Source of the DNA: Ancylostoma caninum
Lineage: Eukaryota; Nematoda; Chromadorea; Rhabditida; Ancylostomatidae
Assembly: GCA_037903475.1 (NCBI GenBank)
Contig: JBAJFG010000562.1
Span: 3,640,501 to 3,704,500 of the forward strand
Length of the DNA: 64,000 bases
Direction: 5' to 3'
The translations under genes and the position numbers were made by a program. Shown in pieces: positions 43,198 to 55,317 of the stretch; the stretch's first letter is position 1; each line of letters begins with the position of its first letter. Below the pieces are notes generated by a model. That model was not told the origin of the DNA and made no database searches. It saw only the letters and a program-made list of their open reading frames with translations.

Positions 43198-43311
43198 GGC
43201 GCAGTTTCATCAAGCGATACGTTGGTATTGTAACCTTCTCGCAAAATGGATCGTGATTAGATTCTGTTGTAACTTTGGTGTTGGATCCTCAAGAAGGCAG
43301 GAGACGAGCCA

Positions 43312-43317
43312 TTTATA
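43312..43317 (-). promoter_or_regulatory. TATA box
   Basis: TATAAA on the minus strand in AGTTATAAATGG, closely resembling the boxes at 13,855 and 38,090. Confidence 0.3.
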
Positions 43318-45720
43318 ACTAGCAGAGAGTAATACAGAGGCAATGATAAATTGCAGGTTTATATACAAGTTATGGTCGGAGTTCCGAAAAACTTAGGAGG
43401 GCTAGTAGTTCTCCACGAAGAAAAGTTATCGTGGTAGTCAGAGTTCAGTTGTTATCCTTCACACCAGAACAGGTGCGACATTTGTGCTCAATCGCATTGA
43501 AATTTATATTCTTTTCCCTTTATGTTATATTCACTCTTAATACCTTACTTAAATTGGAAATAGCTTTTAACATAGCTTCGCTCAACGAGTAGAAGTGATT
43601 GCATATGTGTTAACCTCTTTACTAACGAGTTATTGAATTGAATGATAAGTGGATACCAGTGGCGGATGCAGAGACAGAAAATTCTTGTGAATAAAAATTG
43701 GAAACCTTCTGTTAGCGTAATCTTGTTTATTTTTATTACTACTTCAGAGTTTCCATTGCTAATTATTGAATATTTTCCTAAGCTATTCTAACTCCACCTC
43801 TTTTCTATTGTTAGTTTTGTTAATTATTCTGTTCCTCCGTGTTTACTCCGCACATCGTTGCTCCTTTGCAAAGCTTTACGAGCCTAGTAAACATCTGTAG
43901 TAACCGTAACTCAACGTTGACATGTGGTCCTATGTAGTGACAACGTTAACGCTCTCATATCACCAGTGATTTATGGGTTAGAAAAAAAAGCAGTGCTCCA
44001 CTACGTGATCTTTTTATGATTCTATACATCAAGCCAGTGCAATGGCAGCAATTTAATGGAAGGGATTTGATGAAACAATCTGTCAGCAGAAGGACTGATT
44101 TTCTTTTGCAACAAGCTATCACTCAGGCAAATGCTAGGCAGTGTACCATGCGATATGTTTTCACTGGTAATGATTCACTGCCACATTCTCGCTTCGAAGG
44201 TGTAATAAGATGATGTAAAGTGGAAAATGTGGTACAGCGTAGTTGAATGGCTTTGGGAGGTGCTTCACATTGATGTGGTGACTGTAACTTTTAGTCCCTT
44301 TAACGTGTCCTCGCACAAGCAATGCCTCAGGGTTCATTTCCTCACCATTATTAGGTGGGAAGTCTCATCAGGGTGCAGCCTTTTTTAAAACTATTTGGAG
44401 TCTTCTTCAGTTTTTTGAAATTTTTCAATTGCGTTATTTGCTAGCTTTCGACGTTAACGCCTTCTTCGGACCTTAACAATGAATTGCAACCTCACCAAAA
44501 GCTTAGCAAGAATACTTCCAAACACTGGCAATACCAGATGATTTCAAGTCTTCCGATTACGTCAGCCACGCGGTGATTGTTATCCTAGACATCAAAAAAC
44601 TTACGGAACAATTAGGGGCAAGCTAACATGAAGAGCAAGCATTAGCCCCACAATCTTAATTACACAATGAAGTAGCCACGTGACGACTAGAGATCAACCC
44701 TTTATACTTTCTCTTACGAGATCAGCCTAGACACCTCTCTTGACTAACTCCACTGTACGAAATTTGAACGAATTCCATGAGGTGTAGCATCTACAATAAC
44801 ACTACCGTAATCCTGCAAAAATGGAGTTACGATACAAAATGAATACGATATTCATGTTCAGCACCTCAAATGACCCCCCCCCCCCCCATATAGGAAGTTT
44901 TGCCGAAAAAAGTTTTGAAAATTTTGAGGCCCCTAATGTGAAGTAGTGCCTTTGTTTGTGAAGAGAATCGCAAAAGCCACCGCATTCTTTCCTCGTAAAT
45001 AAAACGAACACTTCAGCGAAGGAGATCATTTAGAGACAAAATCTTGCGCAAATGAGAAGTTTTAGGAGTCGCCCTGTGCGCCTGGCGGAAGCAGGGGAGT
45101 GGGATATGGCATCATAATCTTCAATTTCATTCTGATAAAGTCGAACATGATTAGCATTGGAAATACAAGATAAGACCTAACTATGAACATCTCCGCACAT
45201 TTGAGAAAGAAGTACAGCACTTCAGCTTCAAAATTCACAAAATGGCTACGCATGGCCTCATCTAAAATAGCGGCCAAATTTGGCCCACTCATTTGGCCGT
45301 TGAGTGGTGGCCAAATGGCGCGGTCATCACATTGACCCAGGTTTCGCCTCATCGGCCGCCATCACGCCTAGTGTCTGAAAAGAACTCAAGTTTGCTGACA
45401 AATGTAATGAAGTGCTGCTGACAAATGTAATGAAGTGCTCAAGACAGTCAAGATCTGGGCTGCAGAAATCATTTCTTGAAGAGTTTCTTTTCTTTCTTTT
45501 GAGAACACTCACTATTCTTCCAATGTATGCAGTGCTTATACGCTTGCCTGTTATAATATGATCACCTACTTTTTTCCGCACTAGGGATATAAGCTACGTC
45601 AATAACGTGTTTTTCCAACTCTCATTAATAACATCATTGAATGCTTCCCCCTCAGTAATAAAATCAAACAAGGAAATGACTGTACACACAACAAATTTCG
45701 TTTACTGGACTGTCGCGTAA
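43318..45720. other. Mostly unassigned; repeat termini
   Basis: 43,657 onward (CAGTGGCGGATGCAG) is a lone left end of the hAT family at 8,045. 44,016-44,166 is an open plus-strand segment (RRTDFLLQQAITQANARQC) ending at a donor-like ACTG|GTAATG; it could be an exon but is isolated. 44,750-44,960 is related to the repeat block at 57,230-57,450. A 23-bp tandem duplication lies at about 45,405-45,460. Confidence 0.3.
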
Positions 45721-45765
45721 AATCACAAGGGTGATGAGGTCGGAAGTTGGCTAAACTATGGCATA

Positions 45766-45987
45766 ATGTTGTCTCATGAATACTGGACCTACACAAACTT
45801 TCAAATTGTGTATCGATGTCAGTCAGTTGGATTGGTAACAGTCTGCGAATTAACAGAAACTCGAAAACCATACCACAAAGTGAGTCCATTTCAATTCTAA
45901 TTCAACAAACCTTTCGTAGTCTGTTAAATACAATATATCTGAATGGAGAACCACCTGTTCTTGCAGGTTTTATTCGCTATTTTTTGA
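45766..45987 (+). CDS. Possible two-exon gene, plus strand
   Basis: A frame open from 45,721 (first ATG 45,766) reads LSHEYWTYTNFQIVYRCQSV and CELTETRKPYHK and ends at AAA|GTGAGT (45,880). An acceptor GTTCTTGCAG at 45,966 leads in phase 0 to VLFAIF and a stop, or in another phase to a longer frame. Composition looks coding. No domain was recognised. The competing minus-strand frame (45,599-45,889) has an ATG but no splice signals. Confidence 0.3.
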
Positions 45988-46804
45988 GAGATTCTCATCT
46001 TAGCCTGTATGTAACGACTGCTCGTTATCGTTCCTTTCATTCTTTATTTTTTATTGCTTGAAAAATCTGCTGTATGGTTGTTTTCAGGATGAATATCAGC
46101 AATTATAGTGTTTTTTTTTTGAAATAGGTTAACTGCACTTTTGATTATTCACTTTAGCGAATGACGTGAGGATTACTCCCCTAAACCACTGCCCGGTTAA
46201 TAGACTTTCGTTTCGAATATTCTCTTGTTAAAGAGAGTTCCTCTGGTGATGATGGATTTTTGGAACATGGAACACTTGGAAGAGGGAGCACGACTTACGT
46301 GTGTGGATATTGATTAGCAAACAGTTTCTTTTTTGAATGTGAGCGAGATAAATAGGCGGAAGCAGAGGAGGAGGATATGGGGGTGGGGGTGGAGTTCAAG
46401 CCTACTGTAACATAGGTAAAAGTTTTGTGTTGGCCACTTTTCAATTCTCTTTTCCCATAGTTATATGTATTCTCATAATAATTTCTATTCTTGAAATTCC
46501 TCGCATCTCGTGAGTCGTACAACGACAAATCTTGAACGGAATGAGGGGCAGAGTTTTATTTTTTAGTTTTAGTTTTTAGTCTTATTTCATCAGAATGAGA
46601 AAAGTGGTAAATGACAGCATCATAAAGATGTGAGTGGTGAGATATTCTGAGGTCTTTCATCAACATATTTGTCGATCTTGCGTGGCATATTGATGAACGA
46701 ACTTACACCACAACGTGCTTTTTCGCTAATTTTATTACAATACGAACCTTGCAGATTGAGTTGCCATACTAATCACAGAAAGATTTGTGAGAAAAGGTGA
46801 CGTG
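45988..46804. other. No supported feature
   Basis: AT-rich, with a T-run at 46,111 and nothing else recognised. Confidence 0.25.
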
Positions 46805-47160
46805 TGCGAACTAGGTTAATTTAGAGAGTATCGCGAAGCGATCGCTCCGACCCACAGGGAGGCCCGAGCACCATATCCACGATTGCGCCGAAGGCGGATG
46901 AATTTGCCACATCCACCCTATCGGCTATCGATGATTGCGGAATCCGAGCTTCTCAGTTTCAATAGGGTAAGGCATAAGTTTGAAATTTTTCATCTGCGCT
47001 TCTCGAAGGCCGGTAGCTTGCAATTTTTCTGAGAAATGAACCGCTGTGACCCCCACGGCGTGGCAATAAATGCCTAGACTGCTGTTGACAGGGTCATACT
47101 GTGCTCGGTCCTTCAACACAAAAAAGGCAGCCGACTCACATTTCAGTTCACTTTTTGCAT
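46805..47160 (-). pseudogene. Coding-like remnant with a frameshift
   Basis: The minus strand reads YAKSELKCESAAFFVLKDRA, YDPVNSSLGIYCHAVGVTAV and FKLMPYPIETEKLGFRN before a stop. Shifting frame there continues as RVDVANSSAFGAIVDMVLGP and CGSERSLRDTL. The composition is that of a conserved globular protein, but I cannot name it. It may be a dead gene copy, or exons with a missed intron. Confidence 0.35.
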
Positions 47161-49449
47161 ATGCTCATTTAGTCCTGAGCAGAGCTGAAGATATTCACTG
47201 CCTGTCATTCTGAAGGAGAATCGCTCATGCGACATGTAGGAGGAAGAATAAGTGCCAGTGTAGCGCGCCAAAAGGGGACCAAATTATTTTGCAGGCGATT
47301 TCTTGCCTCCAACGCTATGATTAGACAGACCTGCAGAGAAACCAAATACTTTAATAGCTGAAAGCTCTCACCCAAGTATATCTGGGCAAAACATCTCTGA
47401 GTAGCAGTACTGCGTGACATTTGCTTTCGAGCACTAGCTCAAGAAAAGAACCACAAAGACCGAAAATGGTATGAATCGCAATTTTGTTGCTTTTCTGGAT
47501 TCGAATAAAGCGTTGCTTCTAAGTGTAGAACAACATTGTTTTAGCAGAACATAATCATTAATGTGCTTCCTAATTCTCATAAATATTTGCGCTCTTGATT
47601 TTCAAGGAAATCGGAAGGAAAAACTCCTAGAACTCGAGTTACCCCAATATTTCGAGAGCTTCCAGCCAGGTTAAAGCATGGGATACAATCTAAGGTTCCC
47701 AAATACGTACCCCTATTTTGCTACCAAACACTCTTAAGCCACCTCCACAACCAGGTAATAAGGATGAAAAAGAAATTAAATTTATTTCGTACTGGTTTAT
47801 AAACCCATTGGTAGAAATTCTTTCGATAAGGTTAAAAGTGAAAAAAAAACGTTGCGCTGAAAGATTATGCTAATAGCAGTGCTGATACTCGACATGCAGC
47901 TGAAGGCATTATTCGTTCAAAAAACTTCGATCTGCCGTGATCTAACATATTTGACCTCAGCGTCTGTGACGTCACGGCTTATTGATTTTCTGTATCCTCC
48001 CTCGCATGTCGCACTATTTTTTCTCTGCTCCCTCCCGCGGTTTCTACGCTTCAGGCACATTTCTAGGCCACTCTCAAATACTGTGGATCCCACCACAGGG
48101 CAGGTGCGATGAGGGTGCGATACACGCACACTCTCCGCACCAGTCCTGTGGTGGGAAGCCATCGTAACGTGACGCGGCGCGGATTTCGCCGCACCGTGTT
48201 GCATTAGCGCGCGATTACGAATAGTGTTGGCCAAACCGTGGACCTATAGCACCGTAATTGTCTCTGTTCGGGTGCAAGTGAGCTTTTGCTCTTCATGAAA
48301 GCGAGGAAGGCACTAAGAAAGGCTAGAAAAGGACAGTCAATCCTAAGAAAACTTATGGAAGCATAAAAGTTAGGGGATAAAAGACATCTTTTTGAGAAAA
48401 GTGGATGTTTAGTTTAGGATTTCGCAGTTTTATGTGTTGTTTGGTGCTAAGAGATTAGTATTTTGAGAGATACTCGAGAACGATGAAGTTGTACGACGAA
48501 AATGTATGTGCCACGCCTCCGCGAAGGGGAGAGTTTCTTAATGAAAACTCATCCGTTCATCATACGCACCCCCCCCCCCTCCACGCCCCCCCCCCCCATT
48601 TGCTTCCTCTCTCCTACGTTATGAAATACGTAGGGGTGGTTTGGATTGTCGTACCCGTGCTTTACCCTGCCTCCAGCCGGCAGCGACTCTTTTGTTTATT
48701 TTAATCATTTTCCTTTCTACCCCTTATTGCTATTGCATTTATAATTCATTATTCTTATTACATAAGAGTCATATTAGGGCACCCTACTGCATGGCAATTC
48801 ATCGTTGTCCATAACCTTCCCATGAGCCCTGATGACTTCGCTTTTTTATTGACGTGATACATTTAGCTAATCATAGCTCCAGCTTTATTAGTCCTTAAAT
48901 TGATCGCCTAATAACATTTTTGTGATTTCATCCCGATCGCTCATTGGATTTACAGGTCCTATTATCAATATTAGTGCAGATAAACTCCACTTGGTTTTAG
49001 GTTAACTCTCATTTTGTAGATGATTTAACTCCATCTTTCACTAATTGTTCTGGTACGGGGTATTAGGTGGTCAACCGATTCAGCCCAGTGACCCACTGAT
49101 TCGCGACAGAGAAGATGAGATGTAGGGTTTGAGAGAGTATTTTTGGCTTTTTTACACCCCAACCAATTTTTTGTAGGTTATGAACTGAAGAGATGAAGAA
49201 AACCGGCTATCGGCATTAATTCCGTTTTCAGCGAACGGATAAAATGCCTTGGATTCCGCTGGAATCCTGAGATTGAAAGCTCGGCTGGTTGCTTCTTTTA
49301 ACATTATTCTTCAATGAGCAGTGCCAGGGCGGAGCAGGCTCCGCCCGCCATGGTACTGCGGGCTTATGCAATATTCTGGATTACATATATCATATCAGTT
49401 TGCTGCACGGAGATGCAGCTGACGCACATGGTATAGCTCCACTTTCTGC
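47161..49449. other. No supported gene; short inverted repeat
   Basis: ATCCCACCACAGG...CCTGTGGTGGGA at about 48,088-48,154 forms a small palindromic repeat. C-runs at 48,570-48,597 explain proline-rich frames. On the minus strand, MSRSTATQRCFAQIYLG with a donor (47,420-47,370) is a weak exon candidate. Confidence 0.3.
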
Positions 49450-49679
49450 TTACAGCAGACTTCCGCGTACAAGTCGTATAGCTCTGATTGTCTGCACATC
49501 CACAAATCTCATTGATATCACAGATTTATTTTTCGTACGATTCTCCTGCTTTTTTCTTACCTGTCCAAACAGATGGTGGAGTGCGAGCGCAGGCATCTGG
49601 ACTGTCGGATGTTTCTGTAGGAAACTTATCAGCAATGCAAGAGTAGGCTTTTTAGTGGAATTGCGATTTCCGTTGCTTT
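49450..49679 (-). CDS. Hypothetical gene, last two exons
   Basis: Exon 49,679-49,561 (acceptor ACTATCTAG, donor CAG|GTAAGA) encodes KKPTLALLISFLQKHPTVQM and PALALHHLFGQ. Exon 49,491-49,450 (acceptor GATGTGCAG) reads TIRAIRLVRGSLL and a stop, joined in phase 0 across a 69-bp intron. The helical, leucine-rich content and strong signals support coding. Upstream exons were not found and the family is unknown. The plus strand here also has a frame with a membrane-like segment (MVLRAYAIFWITYIISVCC), which I consider less likely. Confidence 0.4.
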
Positions 49680-49881
49680 CTAGATAGTTTTTTTTCTCCC
49701 AATTATGAACCTCTTTAGCCAAGAATGAAAAGCGAGTAATTTAACGGTAAAGAGACGTGTCATTACTACTGTTATATGAAAAATTGCATGGGATTTTTTT
49801 CGTCGCTTACTGCTTAGTGCGATATTCACAACTTTCTTTGATCTTTTCTCATTTTTTCATTTCTTCGGCAAGGCTTCTTGA

Positions 49882-50635
49882 AGGCAGCATCCACGGAAAT
49901 TTTTGACCTGGATATTTTCTCACAGTTCTAATCTAGATATTTTCTCACAGTTCACAGCTCAGGGTGATCGCGTGCACTGAATACTGTTACAATTCCGAAA
50001 ACAGTAGAAACCTTCGAAATCACCTTTTTCCGGAACGTCTTGCTCCCCGATTTCGAGCAGGTTGGGCCGAGATGCACGATCTCTTCGATGTGGACCGATC
50101 TGAAAAAAGTCGGTAACGCTTCCTTCTTTGTCAGCTGTTTTGTGGGCAAAATCGGTTTTCAATATTGTTTCACAGCGCTCCTTGAGCTGACGAAAGAGTG
50201 CGACTTTTGAAAGAGATATCCTGAACAAAGGTGTCGTAGAAACGCTGACGAATTCTGAAACGATCCGAAACTTGTGAAAATCAGCAATGCTAGGGTAAAT
50301 TAAGTAAACAAGTAAATTTGCTGTAAAATGACAAGAAAAAAATTCATTATGACAAGAAAAGCAAAAATTGAATGCTAGGTACTGAGGAAGATTTTTTATA
50401 TGACAAGAAAAGAAATGACTGCACACGATATCAGCTGGTAGTAATGCTCCGCTGCCGCCACAACTAGATCGAATGGCCCTGTTCCTGCTGATCCAAGATC
50501 TTAAACACTGGACTAGTTATGTCTCGGAAACGGTGAAGCTTTCCACACTACTTTCTTCGCAGAACTGTTGGGACAGTTGCTAAGTTTCGAAAAGGATCAA
50601 AATCTCCGACGAGAAAATTTCTGTGGGTGCTGCCT
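49882..50635. mobile_element. TTAA-type element, subfamily D (754 bp)
   Basis: TTGA precedes AGGCAGCATCCACGGAAATTT, and AATTTCTGTGGGTGCTGCCT precedes TTAA. The ends resemble subfamily A but the interior is different. The 155-codon minus-strand frame inside (49,959-50,426) has repeated TGACAAGAAAA-derived sequence and is not called a gene. Confidence 0.6.
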
Positions 50636-50942
50636 TTAAGTGAATTTAATAATTACATGAACAACCCGTTTCTTCGATTGCACCGAGTCTCATCATACAA
50701 TACTGCTCACGGGATCGTGAAAACCGACGGTCGCTCCGCAGTCACCGTCGCTATGCCATAACTTTCGTAGAACTGCTAAGTCCAAACGGTTTGGTCACCG
50801 TTCGATTTATCTCAAAGAGGTCTTTCAGATGACCTTTTCACTGTCGATGAAAATTTTATATTTACTGGTTTTGTCCAAGTAATCGATATATCGATTAATG
50901 CCGTGTAATGGATAGGGCTAGTAGTAGCTCAAACATGCGGCG

Positions 50943-51242
50943 ATGAACTGGATTTCAAGCTTAGATTCGGTTATATATTGTGAATTGAAGCAGAAACCCC
51001 CAAAGTCAAGCATGTGGGAGCTGATCTTGGCAAATTCCACACTAATTCAAGGGAACCCAATTTTTGACGAAGTTGCTGGTGGCGCACACTACTGCAACAG
51101 ACCGAGCAAACTTGAGCAAGAAAGAATGACAGGTTCAAGACAACTCTTTGTGAGCTTCGTGATCTGCAAGTGCCGTTGCTGCAGGCCTCCTAGTCTCGGT
51201 GTTACCCTTGCCCAAAATACAAACTTTCGTTGGGTCTCGTGA
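50943..51242 (+). CDS. Open frame of uncertain status
   Basis: An ATG-initiated 99-codon frame (MNWISSLDSVIYCELKQKPP; later KSSMWELILANSTLIQGNP; CKCRCC). It lies just left of a TTAA element. No splice context or signal peptide, and no domain was recognised. Composition is protein-like. Confidence 0.2.
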   Translation: MNWISSLDSVIYCELKQKPPKSSMWELILANSTLIQGNPIFDEVAGGAHYCNRPSKLEQERMTGSRQLFVSFVICKCRCCRPPSLGVTLAQNTNFRWVS

Positions 51243-51300
51243 AAACCCCTGTGTTGAGGGAGCTACTGTTCGCTAGTGCGATGAGTTAGTTACCTTTTAA

Positions 51301-51698
51301 AGGCAGTACTTACAGAAACTTTCACTTCTGGAATGAGTCGCTTAACATATAGCCGGCCGCTGGGCAATCGCAACAGAAAGTTGAACACCTTGAATGGCCG
51401 CCTACCTGCGATGGTACTGCCGTGGACACATCTGCCGCTCTGTACATTATGGTTCCATCACGCCAACTAACGCCGTTGACAGGGTGTGTTTATGAAATTC
51501 GTACTATTTGCAGGGTTCCTTGGCGGGACCCATCACGGAACACTCGTCCGCGCTGTGGACACACATGAAGTACCGACATCATTTTCTGTGTTTTTCGCGT
51601 GTTTCGCACTATTTCACCGTTGTCAATGAGTTCATCGTCCCTAAAAACCCCGATATACCGCGAAATCTTCAATCCAAAAATTTCCGTGAGTGCTGCCT
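51301..51698. mobile_element. TTAA-flanked MITE, subfamily A
   Basis: TTAA precedes AGGCAGTACTTACAGAAACT, and TTCCGTGAGTGCTGCCT precedes TTAA. The body matches 3,658-4,052 closely (for example GACATCATTTTCTGTG/CATCATTTTCTCTG). Open frames inside both copies are parallel and belong to the repeat. Confidence 0.8.
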
Positions 51699-53172
51699 TT
51701 AAGAGAATCTTATGAGGAGTACTACGTGTACTTTCAGGAAGTGCAGTTGAAGCAGTTCTAGCTGTCATCATTTGTCAACTAGTACTGTGTTAATTTTGCT
51801 GGAAATTCAGCCCTAATCCTATAACCGTCTCTAGTAGCCCTAGAAGAACGTTCGGACAATAGGAGCCTACGCATCTTGAAAGAGGTCTTCAGGCGTCATA
51901 TCCTGGGCCGGACCCTGAGCATGGGAGCATGTCGCGTTTGTGGTGACTCCCAGGTTCAATGCCTATCCACAGAAATTTTTCTGGAAAATGTTTGATTGGA
52001 TCGAAAAACCTTTATTTGAGCAAACATATGAATATTTCGATTAGTTACGAGTACTTTCTTTTCTATTCTGTATCATTTTATGCATGGGCGGTCAAGATAT
52101 TCATGTCCTTCAAATCTCGTGTGAGATGAACAGAGTGAAGCTGATAAAGTGAATTATTGTGAAGCAACAATAGGAGAGAAGCTTCTAGATTGAGAACAAG
52201 TGTTATCCGGTCGCGGATTCCACAGGAAGGCACGAGAATGGTGCTAAATCGAATCTTTGACAATGTCTTTATGTATTGTCGAGAACATCTGAACTACATG
52301 CAGCAGTGAGTGTTTGATCTCCTTGGACCGCAAAACCTAATGTCCATACGTAATCCTCAACTGTGATATCGTTCATTAACGTTTGTAGATTTTCAAAAAT
52401 CATGGACTGAGACCATGAATAATCTTTCCCCGAATCCGATGACATTTGAAAAATATTGTCGCAACGATAAGTACAATTCCTAAAAAGCCGTAATCGTTTC
52501 CGTCAGAATCACAACTCTCCGTAATCCAAGCTCATCAGACACAGGATACGTTTTCATTTTTGCATGCACACTTTACATTGCTTGCGCTTTTATGTTTTAG
52601 AATTTTCACGCAAAAGCCACAGAGGAAATGAGCCCTGTCAAGATTTTCCTGCAAACAGTACAAACCTTATCTAATTTTCTCAAATATGTTATTTGTTACG
52701 AAATCCATCAACCATTCATCTTCAAATTGTCACTCTTTATAGGTTTCGATATATGATGGAAAACACCTTGATATTACAAAAAATTACTATTGCTCCTCAG
52801 CTGCTACATTATTTATCTATCTATTCATTCAATACGCTGACATCATTAGCGCACCGATATAGAGAGATGTAGTCTTAGTTTCAGAGGAAACATCTTTGAA
52901 TTCAAAAAAGCAGAAAAAAAACTTCGAATGAACAGGTTATATGCCTTCAATAAGCGTATGTAGAATAACAATGAGCCAGAGCTGTGGAGTCCAAGTGAGT
53001 GTGCAAGACAAAACAGAATAATTACCTACCTTTAACTCAGAGGTAAAGTCTTCTCAGATTGTTTTTGCGAGTCCTCGCTGTAGTGAGCTTGAGCGCATTC
53101 ACAGCAACTGTCTGTTTACAGAGCTGACTTCAGGATGAAAGCGATTTCTATTTAGAAGGCTTTCGGTGTTAC
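51699..53172. other. No supported gene; LINE-tail-like motif
   Basis: ATTTATCTATCTATTCATTCAATACGCTGA at about 52,808 resembles the 3' tail of the LINE at 28,161 (TTTATTTAATACGCTCATAG), suggesting a truncated copy. The rest is unassigned. Confidence 0.3.
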
Positions 53173-53385
53173 ATGTGTTGTATTATTATAATATTCATTA
53201 TTATATTATTTATTGTATTGGTATTTACAACATGTGTACTTCATCATGTTGATTTTGTAATTTCCTCGGGAACTACTTATGAAGAGGTCATGGACACGGG
53301 GGCACCAAGGAGATCACACAACCGGTCTATTCTTACTCTGGGACCGGAAATGAAAGGAGGAAAAGTTTTTGAGCATTTCTATTAG
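53173..53385 (+). CDS. Open frame with membrane segment
   Basis: The ATG frame has a strong hydrophobic segment (IIIIFIIILFIVLVFTTCV) and then a charged tail (TYEEVMDTGAPRRSHNRS). The segment GAAGAGGTCATGGACAC...AGATCACAC is echoed at 60,330-60,360. It could be an exon of a membrane protein, or chance in AT-rich DNA. No splice support. Confidence 0.2.
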   Translation: MCCIIIIFIIILFIVLVFTTCVLHHVDFVISSGTTYEEVMDTGAPRRSHNRSILTLGPEMKGGKVFEHFY

Positions 53386-54612
53386 GAGTTGACTCAATGT
53401 TGTCACTCCTACATATGTTCTCATTGCACAACTTTCTCGGAACTGCTGAAACCAATTCGATACGACTATCATTATCAGTTTCATGATATGGGGATTCGAG
53501 ACCGAAGGGTACTGCAACACTGCAACAGTATTATATGTTTCCCTCTAAAAGAGCTATCTTACATTTGCGTTGTGATCGCCAGGAATGAGTCTTCGTACAG
53601 AATTTTATTCTTTTCAGTACGAGTAGGTTTGAATGTATGGGCAATTTTGGCCACCCAGTAATGCTTAAATGCGCAGGCCCGTAAATTTTGATTTGCTAGC
53701 AGGCAGATTTTTGCTCGAATATCTGACCATAAATCCCTTTCCTAAATGCCAGCATCAGCGTTTTAAATCACTGTTCCGATTCCACTAATGCTTCTCAAAA
53801 AATCTGAATCAACTCAAAGATGACTGCCTGCATCGCAGTAGTGAAACATCCTCCTGTATTGTCTGTTGACGACTGGGAAAAATGAAGATAAAACGGATAG
53901 GATGCATCTGTGTCTTGGTTCTGCATTATTCTTGGGATTCTAGGCAATAGAGCGGTCATACTTGGTCTTCCATTCAATTTCGATTTTCTATACAATTTAT
54001 GTGTCACAAAGGCGGTCAATGCTTTTAACGCACCCTGTAGAACTGCCTACACTATGCTGTGGCACCTGAAGCGAAAGAAATGACATTCGCAAGGAACTGG
54101 AGAAGAACCTCTTTGAAAGAAGTCAGCTAATGTGCAAACCGATTCTTAATTGACTCCATGCTAGGCTATTTAGGGCTCATGTGAAAAAATACGCTCCAGC
54201 AGTGCACGCAAAACAAAGGAGATTACATGGTTAAAAGCTCTCATTAAAGGAGGAGTCTTATACGTTGCTTGAAACCTTTCACGTCACGCAGAAGCACTAT
54301 GTCATATTTTCTAGGATGTGCTCATTTCTTCTTTTTACTCTGACTTGACGTCGTCCGAAGTCGCTTCTGCCGCAAATGTTTGCTAGAAATCATTTTTGCT
54401 TTGTCAGTATGGTTGAGTTTTGAAATTTATCAATTAGAAGCGCAAAACCTAGCAAAAGACAACGAAAATATGGTAATGAGTTAAGAATAAATTCGTGATC
54501 ATAGTTCTGGCAATGGATAGGTTTGCATTTTTGCCTTCTTCCACCCTTCGCCAGCACGGAGGACAGTTATGGTGCTCTTGTCAGCATCATTTTTGGCCTC
54601 ATCAACAGTGAC
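53386..54612. other. Mostly unassigned
   Basis: On the minus strand a good acceptor (CATTTTTCCCAG, about 53,873) leads to NRQYRRMFHYCDAG, which resembles the C-terminal tail of a seven-transmembrane receptor. All three frames are open there, so it is only a hint. Confidence 0.2.
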
Positions 54613-54621
54613 TTTATATAT
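54613..54621 (+). promoter_or_regulatory. TATA-like element
   Basis: CTTTATATA lies about 95 bp upstream of the ATG of the chemoreceptor-like frame. The position is plausible for a start site near 54,645. Confidence 0.25.
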
Positions 54622-54713
54622 GACCTGTTGTTACTCTCTTTACATTACTCGTTCCATCTTTGTAACGTTCACTGAGACAAATTCAGGATCAAACTACATA
54701 TTGTAGGTCTGAC

Positions 54714-55311
54714 ATGAAAGATCTGAGGGTATGCTTAGAATTAGAGAACATTCCTACAAACGCTGGCTATATCACGATATTCGCATCACTCACACTCAGC
54801 GCAACTTTGTCAATCATCTTGACAACGATGCTCGGTATTCGCTTTTATCGAGGGACAGCTTTCCACCGAAACGTCAAGGTATGTGGTTAGACATTTTGTG
54901 TGCTATAAAATTTCGAGGGATGAAACCGCAGACGTGGCTCAAAGCAGAAAACTTGCAAGTGCAATGCATTATTAATTTTTGGCGGAAATTATGCGCGTTT
55001 TCAAGCATTCATCCAGAATGCTGTGACTAGCTTCAGGATGAAGCCTTCGTCGTCTCTTTTTATAAACTTTCTCCTTGTTTTTTTTCTATTTCAATCGAGC
55101 AATCTCCTGTGCCAGCTTATTCACTTGCACTGTGAGATGGCTAGTCCACTGTAGCTACTTCTCTACGTTCTTTTGCAGCACTATGCCACATGCGATACTG
55201 TGTAATTTCCATAGTGAGCGGCTGCATCAATATGTACATTCACATACCTTTGGTACATTACTTCTAGCAAAAGCACTGTTATTATGTGTTTTGCGGAAAG
55301 TGTTGTGTTAG
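54714..55311 (+). CDS. Serpentine chemoreceptor (Sra/Srab-like), 5' part
   Basis: Exon 1 (54,714-54,878) opens at ATG and ends with AAG|GTATGT. Its 55 codons begin MKDLRVCLELENIPTNAGYI, contain a transmembrane segment (TIFASLTLSATLSIILTTML) and end RFYRGTAFHRNVK. The FHxNxK ending after TM1 is characteristic of nematode Sra/Srab receptors. Such receptors sit in sensory-cilium membranes and couple to G proteins, which is family knowledge. A second open block (about 55,080-55,309) with RWLVHCSYFSTFFCSTMPH and TFGTLLLAKALLLCVL is a candidate for the next exon(s), but no acceptor fits phase 0 cleanly. A stop at 55,309 and a TTAA element immediately after suggest the gene is broken or that later exons are missing. 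Confidence 0.5.
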
Positions 55312-55317
55312 CCTTAA

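Noticed and set aside
47917..48234. 105-codon basic minus-strand frame
   Set aside because: It covers a small palindromic repeat and a GC-rich block, with low-complexity composition and no splice context.
49289..49687. 132-codon plus-strand frame
   Set aside because: It starts at a non-ATG codon, and the minus strand of the same segment has two well-spliced exons in phase. I prefer the minus-strand reading.
49959..50426. 155-codon minus-strand frame
   Set aside because: It lies inside the TTAA element (49,882-50,635), is partly made of repeated TGACAAGAAAA sequence, and has no true splice signals or domain.
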